A DNA stretch of 64,000 nucleotides from Streptomyces sp. NBC_01335 (GTDB lineage Bacteria; Actinomycetota; Actinomycetes; Streptomycetales; Streptomycetaceae): assembly GCF_035953295.1 (NCBI RefSeq), contig NZ_CP108370.1, positions 3,873,001 to 3,937,000 of the forward strand, written 5' to 3'. Both the position numbers and the translations under genes were made by a program. Under the pieces are notes generated by a model that saw nothing but the letters and a program-made list of their open reading frames with translations, had not been told where the DNA came from and searched no databases. Below, piece by piece: positions 63,839-64,000 of the stretch. Within the stretch, counting starts at the first letter, position 1, and each line of letters begins with the position of its first letter.

Positions 63839-64000
63839 ATGAGCCTGACCCTGAGGACCATCAGCCGCGAGCAGCATCTGGCGTACATCCAGAGCCTGCC
63901 CGCGGCCAGTCACTGCCAGGTCCCGGCGTGGGCTGACGTGAAGACGGAGTGGCGGTCGGAGAGCCTCGGCTGGTTCGACAAGACCGGTCAGATCGTCGGC
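63839..64000 (+). CDS. femX: FemX-type lipid II peptidyltransferase, 5' end
   Basis: The first 54 residues, cut by the window edge. MSLTLRTISREQHLAYIQSL and 'VPAWADVKTEWRSESLGWFDK' match the N terminus of Streptomyces FemX-like enzymes, which add the first glycine to the lipid II stem peptide before cross-link formation. GAGGAG precedes the ATG at 63839. Judged from a short fragment only. Confidence 0.8.
   Translation, partial: MSLTLRTISREQHLAYIQSLPAASHCQVPAWADVKTEWRSESLGWFDKTGQIVG

Overview
The window is high-GC actinobacterial chromosome, almost certainly Streptomyces. Evidence: strong GC bias at third codon positions, many GTG starts, the sporulation genes ssgR-ssgA, a fused cydDC next to cydAB with a Streptomyces-type Rex operator, the DtpA/Sco/copper-chaperone cluster, and the rpsF-ssb-rpsR-rplI / dnaB neighbourhood. 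It looks like conserved core chromosome near the replication origin. No prophage, conjugative element, CRISPR array, biosynthetic cluster, rRNA or tRNA gene was seen.

Layout. 0-8 kb: two RsbW-like ATP-binding proteins, a SEC-C motif protein, a primase/polymerase-domain protein, a GAF-PP2C phosphatase with an altered metal site, and an Xaa-Pro aminopeptidase. 8-14.6 kb: a copper and heme-peroxidase cluster (membrane protein, YcnI, Sco, PCuAC chaperone, CopC-CopD, Tat-exported DtpA). 14.6-19 kb: a MITE-like element and a large hairpin, then pheA, serS, a HAD phosphatase and an unknown HTH protein. 19.9-23.6 kb: two ABC-2 exporters. 24-29 kb: an EphD-like hydrolase/SDR fusion, kptA, an F420-type oxidoreductase and a second HAD protein. 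29-37.3 kb: an orphan GAF histidine kinase, cydDC, cydB and cydA under a perfect Rex operator. 37.7-46 kb: an aminotransferase, a LacI regulator, a metallophosphatase, a repeat-tailed membrane protein, thiC with a TPP riboswitch, and a YibE/F protein. 46-57.5 kb: ssgA and ssgR, then small or metabolic genes, including a broken globin-reductase pseudogene, a MarR-MFS pair and a serine hydrolase. 57.8-64 kb: dnaB, a MATE exporter, the rplI-rpsR-ssb-rpsF operon read leftward, a small membrane protein and the 5' end of a FemX-type gene.

The strongest theme outside the genes is chromosome replication and segregation. There are five perfect parS sites (GTTTCACGTGAAAC) plus one degenerate copy. There are also three clusters of DnaA boxes (near 16.0, 26.3 and 59.5 kb) in unusually AT-rich gaps. 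Clusters of this kind near oriC (D78, H24, H69) are known in S. coelicolor as DnaA-titrating sites. parS sites become denser toward the right end, which suggests that oriC lies in that direction.

Other points of interest are a perfect 32-bp palindrome over a start codon, a parS site buried in a 32-bp terminator-like palindrome, an SDR domain with YxxxQ instead of YxxxK, and a PP2C domain lacking the usual GD metal aspartate.
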